NCBI GenBank assembly: GCA_910585765.1
Contig: CAJUES010000023.1
Coordinates: 1 to 54,000 of the forward strand
Source: an uncultured Lachnospiraceae bacterium
GTDB lineage: Bacteria > Bacillota > Clostridia > Lachnospirales > Lachnospiraceae
Length of the DNA stretch: 54,000 bases
Direction: 5' to 3'
The notes under the pieces are model-generated. The model ran no database searches. It saw only the letters and a list, made by a program, of their open reading frames with translations, and was not told where the DNA came from. Shown here one piece after another: positions 8,857 to 17,089 of this stretch. A program made the translations under genes and the position numbers. Within the stretch, counting starts at the first letter, position 1, and each line of letters starts with the position of its first letter.

Positions 8857-9754
8857 CTCCGATCAGATTCATGTAGTAGGTCTCGAGGCTCTCATTTCTC
8901 TCGTGCATGGAGATCGTGTCGCAGCCCGCCGCGTCGAGCACATGGACGAGATCCGACGCCTTGATCTCCCCGTAGACATCCGCCTCCGTGCGGGACACCA
9001 CGCGGTACGCCGATCCGATCCGGTCGAGCGCCATGCACAAAAGTCTCGTGTCGCTCACCACGAGCCGTGTGCACTTCCTGCACTCCGCCTCCAGCTCCGC
9101 CGCGCTGACCTCCTTCACCATGCTGCCCTTGTCGATAAAGCCGTAGTGCGTGGCAAGCCGCGACAGTTCGTCGAGAATGTGGCTTGAGATCAGCACCGTA
9201 ATCTGTCTCTCGCGGTTCAATCGCAGGATCAGCTCCCTGATCTCTATGATGCCCTGCGGGTCGAGACCGTTCACCGGCTCGTCGAGCATCAGAAAATCGG
9301 GTTCCCCGCACAGCGCGATCGCGATCCCGAGCCGCTGGCGCATGCCGAGCGAGAAGTTTTTCACCCTCTTTTTCCCTGTGTTTTCCAGACCGACAAACGC
9401 GAGCAGCTCGTCAATCCCGTCGAAGGAGGGCATTCCGAGCACACGGTACTGTTCCCTGATATTTTCCTTTGCCGTCGCGTCCAGATACACCGACGGCGTC
9501 TCCACCACCGCGCCCATCCTGCGGCGGCACCGCGCTATCTTTCTATCCGCATTGCCCACGCCGTACAGGGCAAACGTGCCCGATGTCGGCAGCTGCAGAC
9601 CGCAGATCAGACGTATCAGCGTCGTCTTGCCCGCACCGTTTTTTCCCACAAAACCGTAGATCGCGCCCTTTGGCACATGCATGGACAGGTTGTTCAGCGC
9701 CTTGAAGTCCTTGTAGTGTTTGCAGAGTGCATTTGTTGTCAGACAGTAATCCAT
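8840..9754 (-). CDS. ABC transporter ATP-binding protein
   Basis: A 304-residue ATPase of the drug/bacitracin-efflux type. It has Walker A GFVGKNGAGKTTLIRL (about residues 34-49), the signature in NFSLGMRQRLGIAIAL, Walker B FLMLDEPVNGLDPQG and a C-terminal extension of about 90 residues, as in BcrA-like proteins. The ATG at 9754 is preceded by a GGTGAGAAG ribosome site. A 207-bp gap separates it from the upstream regulator gene; that gap and the regulator's last codons hold TTTAC repeats likely to control this promoter. Confidence 0.87.
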   Translation of the reverse strand: MDYCLTTNALCKHYKDFKALNNLSMHVPKGAIYGFVGKNGAGKTTLIRLICGLQLPTSGTFALYGVGNADRKIARCRRRMGAVVETPSVYLDATAKENIREQYRVLGMPSFDGIDELLAFVGLENTGKKRVKNFSLGMRQRLGIAIALCGEPDFLMLDEPVNGLDPQGIIEIRELILRLNRERQITVLISSHILDELSRLATHYGFIDKGSMVKEVSAAELEAECRKCTRLVVSDTRLLCMALDRIGSAYRVVSRTEADVYGEIKASDLVHVLDAAGCDTISMHERNESLETYYMNLIGGGQNA

Positions 9755-9927
9755 TTTCTTCTCACCTTTCTTGCCTTTCTCGCCTTTTGACCACCTGTAA
9801 TGATCGGCACCTATTTTTCGACAGGTTCACGGAATCTCCCTGCGCAGATCTGCCGCAGGAGCAGGTGATCGAGCGCATCGAAATACTGCCCTTGGGAGAT
9901 CCCGGGAAGCTGTCTTACAGGATCACA

Positions 9928-9981
9928 GTAAAGCATAAGGTTCAAGAAACCGGTAAAGAGATCAGTAAAGATTTGGTAAAG
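9928..9981 (-). promoter_or_regulatory. CTTTAC direct repeats, probable response-regulator operator
   Basis: On the minus strand CTTTAC occurs at 9981-9976, 9970-9965, 9958-9953 and 9933-9928, with start-to-start spacing of 11, 12 and 25 bases, roughly one helical turn and its multiples. OmpR-family regulators bind such direct repeats. The first two copies form the final codons of the response regulator gene itself; the array sits about 175-225 bp upstream of the ABC ATPase start. The neighbouring regulator is the obvious candidate binder (inference). Confidence 0.45.
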
Positions 9982-10744
9982 ATTTCAGTCGGAAGCCGAT
10001 CCCCCAGACCGCCTCGATGCAGTCCGCCTCGCCGATCCCTGCAAGCTTCTTTCTGAGATTGCTGATGTGCTGTTTCAGGGAACTGTCGGTGCAGTCCGGC
10101 GTGTCCTCGCTGATACAGTCGAGGATCGCAGCCTTGGAGAAAACCTGTCCGGCATTCTGCATCAGGAGGCGCAGAATGGCAGATTCTGTCCGTGTCAGAC
10201 GGACTGCTGTGTTTTTATCCTGCGCTTTCTGTGACGAGACCTCGCGCAGTACAAGGTCGAGCATAAGATCCCCCACCGTCAGCCTCCGATCTTTTTGACA
10301 GCTGTCAGGACCAGCTGTCTGCCCCGCCCTGGCAGACAGATCACGCTTTCTCAGCTGCACGGTGATGCGCGCGAGCAGCTCCCTGACCGCAAACGGCTTT
10401 GTGATGTAGTCCGCCGCACCTCCGAGCAGTGCATCCACCTTGTCATCTATGCCGACTTTCGCGCTGATCACGATGACAGGGATATCTCGGATATCCCGGA
10501 TATCCTGAATCTGCTGCAAGAGCGTCTCGCCTGTCACGCCGGGCAGCATCAGATCCAGCAGGATCAGATCCGGCTTTTGCCCGCCTTTCTGATCCGCCAG
10601 CAGATACTGTGCCTCCGTGCCCGAATACGCGCGGCAGGTGCGATACCCCTCCCTGTGCAGGCTCTCCTCGATGATATCCCCGATGTGCACATCGTCCTCG
10701 ATGACCGCGATCATCTTCGGCGTTGTATTTCCCTCACTTTTCAT
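9962..10744 (-). CDS. OmpR-family response regulator
   Basis: 260 residues from the ATG at 10744, whose A overlaps the upstream glycosidase stop (ATGA). The receiver domain (about residues 10-125) has the acidic pair EDD, phospho-Asp in LILLDLMLPG and the conserved Lys in ITKPF. The C-terminal winged helix (about 165-258) ends with GIGFRL as in OmpR/PhoB proteins. An odd point is the tripeptide repeat DIRDIRDIP, encoded by three 9-bp DNA units (10480-10506), between helix 3 and strand 4. It probably pairs with the kinase at 6928-7935 and controls the ABC genes between them. Confidence 0.85.
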   Translation of the reverse strand: MKSEGNTTPKMIAVIEDDVHIGDIIEESLHREGYRTCRAYSGTEAQYLLADQKGGQKPDLILLDLMLPGVTGETLLQQIQDIRDIRDIPVIVISAKVGIDDKVDALLGGAADYITKPFAVRELLARITVQLRKRDLSARAGQTAGPDSCQKDRRLTVGDLMLDLVLREVSSQKAQDKNTAVRLTRTESAILRLLMQNAGQVFSKAAILDCISEDTPDCTDSSLKQHISNLRKKLAGIGEADCIEAVWGIGFRLKSLPNLY

Positions 10745-12603
10745 AATTTCAATACACTCCGGTCGTATGTCATGATGCCATTGGTCTCCTCCTCGATATC
10801 GGTGAGCTGCGTGTAGACCGACGCACACAGTCCTTCCCTTTTCAGCTCCTCTATCCTTCTCTCAAAGGCGCTGTACGCGTCCTGCAGCGCCGCCGTGTCA
10901 CTGTGGCTTCCGTAGCCGAAATATCTGTCCGAGTACGTGTGCCCCTCCACCGCAAGGGATATCCCCCCAAACTCCGATATGACATACGGTTTTCCGCTCT
11001 TTTTGGCGATCAGATCAAAGAAATAGATGTGCTCGCTCTTCACATCGCCCGCGCCCTGGTCAAACCAGCCGCTGTGGGCGTCGATGAGGCGCGTATTGTC
11101 GACGCTGCGCACCAGTTCGGTGTTCTCCTTCGCGTCAAACTGCCCCCAGCCCTCGTTGAAGAGCACCCACATGCAGATCGAAGTACAGTTGTAGAGCTGT
11201 TCCACCGTCTCGATGCACTCTTTCTTCCACTCCTCCCTGCCGTTCCTGTCCGCCCTTGACATATAGGCGTAGTCGTTGTCGCGCTTGCGCCGGAGCGGGA
11301 ACAGGACCGTCGGGATATAGCAGGTCTTGACCAGGTTGTAAGTCGTTCCGCCGTTGATCATGTCCTGCCAGACGAGCATCCCAAGCCTGTCACAGTGGTA
11401 GTACCAGCGCATGGGTTCTATCTTGCAGTGTTTCCGTATCATGTTAAATCCCCTCGATTTTGCTGTCTTAATATCGAAGATCATCGCCTCGTCACTCACC
11501 GGCGTCAGCAGACTCTCGGGATAATAGCCCTGGTCGAGAACCCCTTTCTGAAAATAAGGTCTGTGGTTCAGACAGAGCCTTGGGATCCCGTCCCTGTCCG
11601 GCTCCGCGGTGAAACAGCGCATGCCAAAATAGCTCTCCACCATGTCCTCGCCGTAGACGATCCTGAGCTCGTACAGAAACGGATCCTCCGGCGTCCAGCT
11701 CCTCTTGTCCGATATCTCCATGGTTATCACAGCCTTTTCCTCCGCCGTGACTACGGTCTTTGTTTCACCGGCTACCTGATCTTTCTCGAACAGGAGCACC
11801 TTGCAGGGGATTTCTGTGCTGTCTTCTGTTTTGCAGCAGGCTTCCGTCCCGAAAAGCGCCGCCTTGTCAGAATCCGATGCCGCCTTTTCGCCGCTTTCCT
11901 TATTGGAGACCACCTCGATGACTACCCTGTCATGGTCATAATCGGGCGTGATGCGCAGCCTGCGGATATAGACCTCCGGCACCCACTCGCACCACACCGT
12001 CTGCCACAAACCGCTCTGCGCCGTGTAGAACATGCCGCCGTTTTTGAGCATCTGCTTGCCTCTCCCATGGTACGATGTGTCGCTCTTGTCCTGCACGCAG
12101 AGGCGCAGGGTATTCTTTCCGGTCTGTATACAGGAGGTGATGTCGAGCGCAAATGCCTGGTAGCCGCCCGAGTGCGTCCCCGCCAGCTCGTCGTTCACAT
12201 ACACGCGGCAGCGCTCGTCGCAGGCGCCGAAATTCAAGAGCAGCCGCTTCCCCGCCGGGATCCTGTCGATCTCGAGCTTTCGCTCATACCACAGGTACTC
12301 GTCCGGTTTCAACTGGCGGTTCACACCGGACAGGCTGGTCTCCGGCGAGAACGGCACGCGGATCTCACCGTCCCACAGCACAGGTCTCGTGTCATCGCCC
12401 GTGATCGCGTATTTCCAGAAGCCGTTTAAGATTTTATAATTCTTCCGCGCCATCTGCGGTCTCGGGTACTCGGTCAGCACAGTCTCCGTCCGCTCCTGCG
12501 CGATGCGCTCCCCCCACGGCGTGAAGAGCTGATGATGCGTTTCGCCGCCCTTGTCCAGGATCTTATTCAATTGAAGTGTATCGAGCATTTCCCTGATTTT
12601 CAT
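10741..12603 (-). CDS. Glycoside hydrolase family 2 protein (beta-galactosidase/glucuronidase type)
   Basis: 620 residues with the GH2 layout: a jelly-roll sugar-binding domain (about 40-200, with SGGYQAFALDIT and GLWQTVWCEWVPEVYI), an immunoglobulin-like domain (about 205-320), then the TIM barrel. The likely acid/base Glu is in WVLFNEGWGQ and the nucleophile Glu in YVISEFGG. No signal peptide, so cytoplasmic, acting on imported or small glycosides; exact sugar unknown. It is shorter than LacZ (~1000 residues), lacking its C-terminal domains. The AGGAG site lies about 8 bases before the ATG. A good promoter lies at 12655-12683, and the gene is coupled to the downstream response regulator by an ATGA overlap. 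Confidence 0.87.
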   Translation of the reverse strand: MKIREMLDTLQLNKILDKGGETHHQLFTPWGERIAQERTETVLTEYPRPQMARKNYKILNGFWKYAITGDDTRPVLWDGEIRVPFSPETSLSGVNRQLKPDEYLWYERKLEIDRIPAGKRLLLNFGACDERCRVYVNDELAGTHSGGYQAFALDITSCIQTGKNTLRLCVQDKSDTSYHGRGKQMLKNGGMFYTAQSGLWQTVWCEWVPEVYIRRLRITPDYDHDRVVIEVVSNKESGEKAASDSDKAALFGTEACCKTEDSTEIPCKVLLFEKDQVAGETKTVVTAEEKAVITMEISDKRSWTPEDPFLYELRIVYGEDMVESYFGMRCFTAEPDRDGIPRLCLNHRPYFQKGVLDQGYYPESLLTPVSDEAMIFDIKTAKSRGFNMIRKHCKIEPMRWYYHCDRLGMLVWQDMINGGTTYNLVKTCYIPTVLFPLRRKRDNDYAYMSRADRNGREEWKKECIETVEQLYNCTSICMWVLFNEGWGQFDAKENTELVRSVDNTRLIDAHSGWFDQGAGDVKSEHIYFFDLIAKKSGKPYVISEFGGISLAVEGHTYSDRYFGYGSHSDTAALQDAYSAFERRIEELKREGLCASVYTQLTDIEEETNGIMTYDRSVLKL

Positions 12604-12654
12604 ATATGATCAACTCCTACCAATCCGCATTATCAATCACTTTCCAACAATTAT

Positions 12655-12683
12655 AGTATACTCTGATTATATACCGATGACAA
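12655..12683 (-). promoter_or_regulatory. Sigma-A promoter for the GH2 operon
   Basis: On the minus strand, TTGTCA (12683-12678), a 17-bp spacer and TATACT (12660-12655), close to consensus. The start would lie about 45 bp before the ATG at 12603. It is divergent from the M56 peptidase promoter, about 30 bp away. Confidence 0.7.
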
Positions 12684-12710
12684 GGCTGGAATCCAAACGT
12701 TTGCGAATTA

Positions 12711-12741
12711 GGTTGACAGTCGTCAACCTGTTTGTTATACT
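12711..12741 (+). promoter_or_regulatory. Sigma-A promoter overlapped by a palindromic operator (M56 gene)
   Basis: TTGACA (12713-12718), exactly 17 bp, then TATACT (12736-12741): near-consensus. A perfect inverted repeat, GGTTGAC-AGTC-GTCAACC (12711-12728), covers the -35 box, so a dimeric repressor bound here would block RNA polymerase. It does not carry the TACA/TGTA half-sites of BlaI/MecI. The leader to the ATG at 12848 is about 100 nt. Confidence 0.75.
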
Positions 12742-12847
12742 GAAATTGTTTGACATGAGTAATACAAAAATATTTCCGCCTCAAATCGAATATGAAAAAG
12801 CACCTATTCGTTCAAAAAATATGCACTCAAAAAGGAGGTCTGCAATC

Positions 12848-14770
12848 ATGATAAACCACATCATAACCTCAACGCTGCTGCTCCTGTTCCTATTGCTGCT
12901 CTCCGTCTGCCTGGAAAAACGGATAGATCCCCGCCTGAAATACGCGCTGTGGCTGCTGGCAGTCGTCAAATTGCTGATCCCGCTGCCTGCTTTTGAGACA
13001 CCCATGAGCATTCTGAACCTTGTGGATCCCGCTGCCCTGGAAAGGGACAGCACGGACCAGCGCCCCGACGCACGCTCAGACACCGCAGCCGCCGATCCAT
13101 CTTTAAAGCAGGAGGCGCCTGACCAACAGGCTTCGAGTCAAAAGACTTTGAACCAAAATACTTTAGATCAACAGACTGGCTATGAAAAAACAGCCGCTCA
13201 GAAAGCGTCTTTCCAGAGAATACCAGCGATCCTCACCGCGCTGTGGCTCTTCGGCTGCCTGCTGTGCTGCGGGATCTTTCTGTGGAGCGCTGTCCGTTTG
13301 CGCAGATGGCTGCGGCATGGCCGGGTTTTGATGGGAAACTATAAGGATAGACTTTCTATCTATGAGACAGACGGACTTGGCACGCCCTGTCTCATCGGCG
13401 TCTTTGCCCCTGCGATCTATCTCGACAGGGCAAATCCTTTTGACAGGGAGCAGCTCTCTTTGATACTGGCACATGAATACACCCATTTCAGACACGGGGA
13501 TCACATCTGGGCTGCCGTGAGATGTATCTGTGTCTCTGTATACTGGTACAATCCCATTGTGTGGCTGGCGGCGCGCAGGTCAGCCGGCGACGGGGAGCTT
13601 GCCTGCGATGCGGGAACCCTGGAACACATCGGCGCGCAGAACCCTGCCCCATACGCCAGAACGCTGATCCTGGCAGCCCAAAACCTGTCACAGCCGGCTG
13701 CCGCGCGCATGACCGGATTCCGCACAGGCGCCGCGGGCGGTATGAAAGAGATGAAAAGACGGATCAACCTGTTAAAACATAAGCCCCGCACCCGGCTCGT
13801 AACACTTGCCGCGACACTCGCTCTGTGCGGCATCATCGTCGGGTGCACTTACGGAAGTGCTGTAGGCAGCGATCCTGACGGCATTGTGACGGCTCCAGAA
13901 CTGACAGAAACCGCGCAAAAGGACATGTCGATAACCCGCACCGAGACAGAAACGCTTCCCACTGCTGAAATCAATACGGAACTCAGCACCGAGCACGCCG
14001 GGACAGAATCCGGAACAGAATCCTCCTCTCCGGAAAGTATGATCTACCACGGCACCGCGCTGTACACTGTTCCGGAACCGGACTATGTATGCATCTGCAT
14101 ACAGCCCTCTGTGCTCAGGGAACATCAGGACTATTTCTATATCCCGTCCGGCAGCGCGCAGAGTCAGCTAATCTCATTGATGGAACGCATGAAACCCGAC
14201 TGGCAGGACGACGATGATCGCTCCGTCGTCGCAAAAAAGGGACTCAAAGAGACCGGATATCAACTGTACTATAAGGGCTGTGCCTACATGGTCTTCGAGG
14301 GCGGATATCTCTATGCGACGGAGGTCGACGAAGAGCGCGGGGTCATGGAGTCCCTTGTCCGCAATGAAGCTCTCTGCGGTCTCGTACAGCAGCTCCTGTC
14401 AGAAGACCTTGGCTATGAACCCGTCGACATCACGCAGATCCGCGACATCGTATCTGCGAAATTAGACGTGTGCAGTATCTTTACAGGCCAAAAATTTTAC
14501 AGCCAGACCATCACGGACCGAAAGACCCTTGCGCTGTTCGAAGACTGGTTCTCCAACGCATCTTACATTTCATTTGGTGCAGGCTGCGGCAATGAAAACG
14601 CCTGTCTGGAGCTGACGCTCTCCGACGGAAACGTCATCCGGTTGTCCATGGCGATCGACAGCTGCTCCAATTTCGGCGTCAACGGCGTCTACTATGACTA
14701 CAGGCCGAAAACTTCCTGGGATAATGCTGAATTTTATCAGTACTTTGACGAGATACCGTTTGAGTACTGA
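12848..14770 (+). CDS. BlaR1/MecR1-type M56 metallopeptidase with a novel extracellular domain
   Basis: 640 residues from the ATG at 12848, chosen because AAGGAGG ends 9 bases before it. Two N-terminal helices (about 5-55) and a long loop rich in Gln/Ala/Ser precede another helix and the zinc protease site HEYTHFRHGD (His209, Glu210, His213). A later helix (about 315-335) leads to a roughly 300-residue extracellular C-terminal region. In BlaR1 that region is a penicillin-binding domain; here I see no SxxK/KTG pattern, so it senses something else. M56 antirepressors normally cleave a BlaI-type repressor, but no such gene is adjacent; the palindrome over the promoter suggests a repressor encoded elsewhere. 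Confidence 0.82.
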   Translation: MINHIITSTLLLLFLLLLSVCLEKRIDPRLKYALWLLAVVKLLIPLPAFETPMSILNLVDPAALERDSTDQRPDARSDTAAADPSLKQEAPDQQASSQKTLNQNTLDQQTGYEKTAAQKASFQRIPAILTALWLFGCLLCCGIFLWSAVRLRRWLRHGRVLMGNYKDRLSIYETDGLGTPCLIGVFAPAIYLDRANPFDREQLSLILAHEYTHFRHGDHIWAAVRCICVSVYWYNPIVWLAARRSAGDGELACDAGTLEHIGAQNPAPYARTLILAAQNLSQPAAARMTGFRTGAAGGMKEMKRRINLLKHKPRTRLVTLAATLALCGIIVGCTYGSAVGSDPDGIVTAPELTETAQKDMSITRTETETLPTAEINTELSTEHAGTESGTESSSPESMIYHGTALYTVPEPDYVCICIQPSVLREHQDYFYIPSGSAQSQLISLMERMKPDWQDDDDRSVVAKKGLKETGYQLYYKGCAYMVFEGGYLYATEVDEERGVMESLVRNEALCGLVQQLLSEDLGYEPVDITQIRDIVSAKLDVCSIFTGQKFYSQTITDRKTLALFEDWFSNASYISFGAGCGNENACLELTLSDGNVIRLSMAIDSCSNFGVNGVYYDYRPKTSWDNAEFYQYFDEIPFEY

Positions 14771-14788
14771 TACATTATCAAACAAGCC

Positions 14789-15652
14789 CTAAAACAGCCT
14801 AAGCTGCTCATACTTCTGCGGATATTCCGCCAGATAGGCAAAGCAGGCATTCAGATCATGCACGATGCCGTTGTCCTGGCACTTTTTCCTGAACAGCGCC
14901 ATCAGCTCCCGGCTGTGGTCGCTCTGTATCTCGTAGGCATGTCCGTACTTTCTCTGGTATCGCTCCTTCACACCGGGAAAGTGCCTGTCCAGCGCGGCAT
15001 AGAAATACTCCCTGTCGCCGTCGCGCAGCGTCACCCCCATGCCAAAGCAGATGATGCCGTACACCTTCGCCTCAATGCAGTAGTCCAGGATCCCCTCAAT
15101 GTTCTCCCGCGTGTCATTGATAAAAGGAAGGATCGGTGACAGCCAGACGACGGTCGGGATCTGATGGTCGCGAAAGACCTGCAGCGCCGCTGCCCGCTCC
15201 TTCGTCGTGCACACATTCGGCTCCAGCACCCTGCACAGATCCTCGTCGTACGTCGTCAGTGTCATCTGGACGACACATTTTGCCTTCCTGTGAATGTGCT
15301 CGAGCAGCTCCAGATCCCGCAGGATCCTGTCCGATTTCGTCTGGACCGTCACGCCGTACTCATAGCGGTCGATGATCTCCAGACACCTTCTCGTGAGCTT
15401 TAACGTCTCCTCACAGTGCATATAGGGATCGCACATGGCGCCGGTCCCGATCATGCACTTCCTGCGCTTGGAGCGCAGCGCTCGCTCGAGCAGCTCCGGC
15501 GCATTCTGCTTGACCTCGATATCCTCAAAATCATGTGTGAAGCCATAGCACGTGCTCCTGCTGTCGCAGTAAATGCAGCCGTGCGTGCACCCTCTGTACA
15601 GATTCATGCCGTTTTTTGCGGACAAGATCCCCTTCGCGTTCACAAAATGCAT
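14789..15652 (-). CDS. SPL-family radical SAM protein
   Basis: 287 residues. The N-terminal LYRGCTHGCIYCDSR holds the radical-SAM iron-sulfur cysteines Cys22, Cys26 and Cys29 (CxxxCxxC). The barrel continues through KCMIGTGAMCDPYMHCEE, as in the SplB-related (spore photoproduct lyase-like) family. The chemistry of most members is uncharacterised; repair-type or SAM-cleaving reactions are plausible. It lies 21 bp downstream of the AraC-family gene on the same strand and converges on the M56 gene with an 18-bp gap. Confidence 0.82.
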   Translation of the reverse strand: MHFVNAKGILSAKNGMNLYRGCTHGCIYCDSRSTCYGFTHDFEDIEVKQNAPELLERALRSKRRKCMIGTGAMCDPYMHCEETLKLTRRCLEIIDRYEYGVTVQTKSDRILRDLELLEHIHRKAKCVVQMTLTTYDEDLCRVLEPNVCTTKERAAALQVFRDHQIPTVVWLSPILPFINDTRENIEGILDYCIEAKVYGIICFGMGVTLRDGDREYFYAALDRHFPGVKERYQRKYGHAYEIQSDHSRELMALFRKKCQDNGIVHDLNACFAYLAEYPQKYEQLRLF

Positions 15653-15673
15653 TTTCTTCCTCCTCCCGTCCCT

Positions 15674-16552
15674 TCACACAGTTCCCTGCCTGCCGCGCTT
15701 GCACTCCGCTCTGTACTGAACGGGAGTTCTTCCGGTCGCCTTCTTAAACGCCTGAGAGAAATAGGACTGCGAGGAGAAACCCAGGCTTGTCGCGATCTGC
15801 GAAATGGAGTGCGACGTGGAACTGAGCAGCGATTTCCCCTCCTCGATCCGCTTCTGCAGAAGGTATGTGATCGGCGAGACCCCCATGTATTTCGCAAAGG
15901 CATGAGCCATATAATACTTGTTCATATGGGAGAGTGCCGCCAGCGTGTCCAGCGTGATATTCTCCGCGTAATTGGCGTCCAGGTACTTCTTGATCCGTGC
16001 GCACTCACTGTTCAGGAGAACATTGCTGCTCTGCACGATGGACAGATTGTTGTGCCGGAGCATGCACAGCATGATCACTTCCAAAAGGTTCTGGCAGACA
16101 GCCTCGTAGTTCTCCTCCTTCTTGTTGATCTCCTCGAGCATGATATTCAGATAGGAATACACATACGAGTTCTGCGTGTTGTACTTGTACACGTCACCCG
16201 ACGCGGTCTGCATCAGGATCCTGTCCTGCACCGAGGCGATCTCCTCAAACGAAAACGCGAGTCCCTCGATGCCCAGCACGATGTATTCCAGCGGTGTCGT
16301 GTACAGGGATTTCTCGGTGTGCTGCACGTTGGGATTGATGATGACCATATCGTTCTCGCACACAGGGAACTCCATGCCCTCCGTGACAAACGTACCGCTT
16401 CCGTGCACAACATAAAACAATTCACTGAACGGGTGAGAGTGCAGGATGCTCTGCCAGTCTCCCTCGTATTTTGATGTGGACACATACAAAAGTTTCACTC
16501 CGTCAAAGCCGGAGGGCTTACTGTTCTCAATACAGTGTCTGATGTTTCCCAT
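15674..16552 (-). CDS. AraC-family transcriptional regulator (probable lacto-N-biose operon regulator)
   Basis: 292 residues. The N-terminal half is a cupin-like sensor domain (HSHPFSELFYVVHGSGTF around residues 38-55). The C-terminal ~100 residues contain two helix-turn-helix motifs, the second typical of AraC (IATSLGFSSQSYFSQAFKKATGRTPVQYR region). It is divergent from the Gal-beta-1,3-HexNAc transport and phosphorylase operon, separated by a 537-bp control region, so it is the best candidate for that operon's regulator. The ATG at 16552 follows a GGAG site. Confidence 0.87.
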   Translation of the reverse strand: MGNIRHCIENSKPSGFDGVKLLYVSTSKYEGDWQSILHSHPFSELFYVVHGSGTFVTEGMEFPVCENDMVIINPNVQHTEKSLYTTPLEYIVLGIEGLAFSFEEIASVQDRILMQTASGDVYKYNTQNSYVYSYLNIMLEEINKKEENYEAVCQNLLEVIMLCMLRHNNLSIVQSSNVLLNSECARIKKYLDANYAENITLDTLAALSHMNKYYMAHAFAKYMGVSPITYLLQKRIEEGKSLLSSTSHSISQIATSLGFSSQSYFSQAFKKATGRTPVQYRAECKRGRQGTV

Positions 16553-16907
16553 GGCATCTCCTCCAGTCCGATCCTCACAGCGCCTGCGGTCCGTTCCTGT
16601 ATACAGTTTTCCCGCACATGCGCGTCTCCTGTTTGTTCCTAATTATAATATATATCAGAATTTAGATATTTTGTCCACACATTCCACATCCCAAAAATTT
16701 CTAAAATTCTTTCTTTCCACTTTTTTGTATATCCGGTACATTTCCGCAATTCTCCGCTCTTCATTTTCAGCGCTTTGACTTTATAACTTGTATAAAAAAT
16801 ATTGTGTATTTTCGCATTTCATATAGAACATGCACAATACACAAAACGATCCGATTTTCATTTCAATAAAAATATCTAAAAGCAAGATTTCTAAAATATC
16901 GAGCAAC

Positions 16908-16943
16908 AATCAGATTGAATCTGATTCGCGTTTACATTATACT
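16908..16943 (+). promoter_or_regulatory. Promoter of the LNB/GNB operon with palindrome over -35
   Basis: TTGAAT (16915-16920), a 17-bp spacer and TATACT (16938-16943). A perfect inverted repeat, AATCAGA-TTGAA-TCTGATT (16908-16926), covers the -35 box, a position typical of a repressor site. An AraC activator would more usually sit upstream, so a second regulator, or dual action of the AraC protein, is possible. Confidence 0.65.
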
Positions 16944-16960
16944 TAAGACAACTTAACAAT

Positions 16961-17042
16961 TGCCTGTGGCAAATCAGCATTTTGCCACGGCAGGCATCAA
17001 TGTGTCCCCGAAGTTCTTTCGCACCTGTCTATCGTCAGGTGC
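16961..17042 (+). promoter_or_regulatory. Two hairpins in the operon leader
   Basis: The leader RNA (about 140 nt) contains two clear stem-loops. The first pairs TGCCTGTGGCAAA (16961-16973) with TTTGCCA..CAGGCA (16981-16996) with a 3-nt bulge. The second pairs GCACCTG (17021-17027) with CAGGTGC (17036-17042). Neither is followed by a T-run, so they are not terminators. They may protect the 5' end or be a protein target; I recognise no known riboswitch. Confidence 0.4.
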
Positions 17043-17089
17043 CGCAGGGATCTCCTGGATCACATACCTTAAAAGGGAGGGACTATTTT

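Larger units (their letters stand above)
16553..17089. other. Divergent control region between the AraC gene and the transport operon
   Basis: A 537-bp gene-free region. The left ~340 bp are AT-rich and probably contain the AraC-gene promoter and upstream activator sites, which I could not pin down. The right ~180 bp hold the operon promoter with a palindrome, then two leader hairpins (listed separately). Confidence 0.6.

Noticed and set aside
11395..12429. A 344-codon frame antisense to the GH2 gene
   Set aside because: GH2 active-site motifs are on the minus strand; no start signal on the plus strand.
12711..12728. A BlaI/MecI operator
   Set aside because: The palindrome lacks the TACA/TGTA half-sites typical of those repressors.
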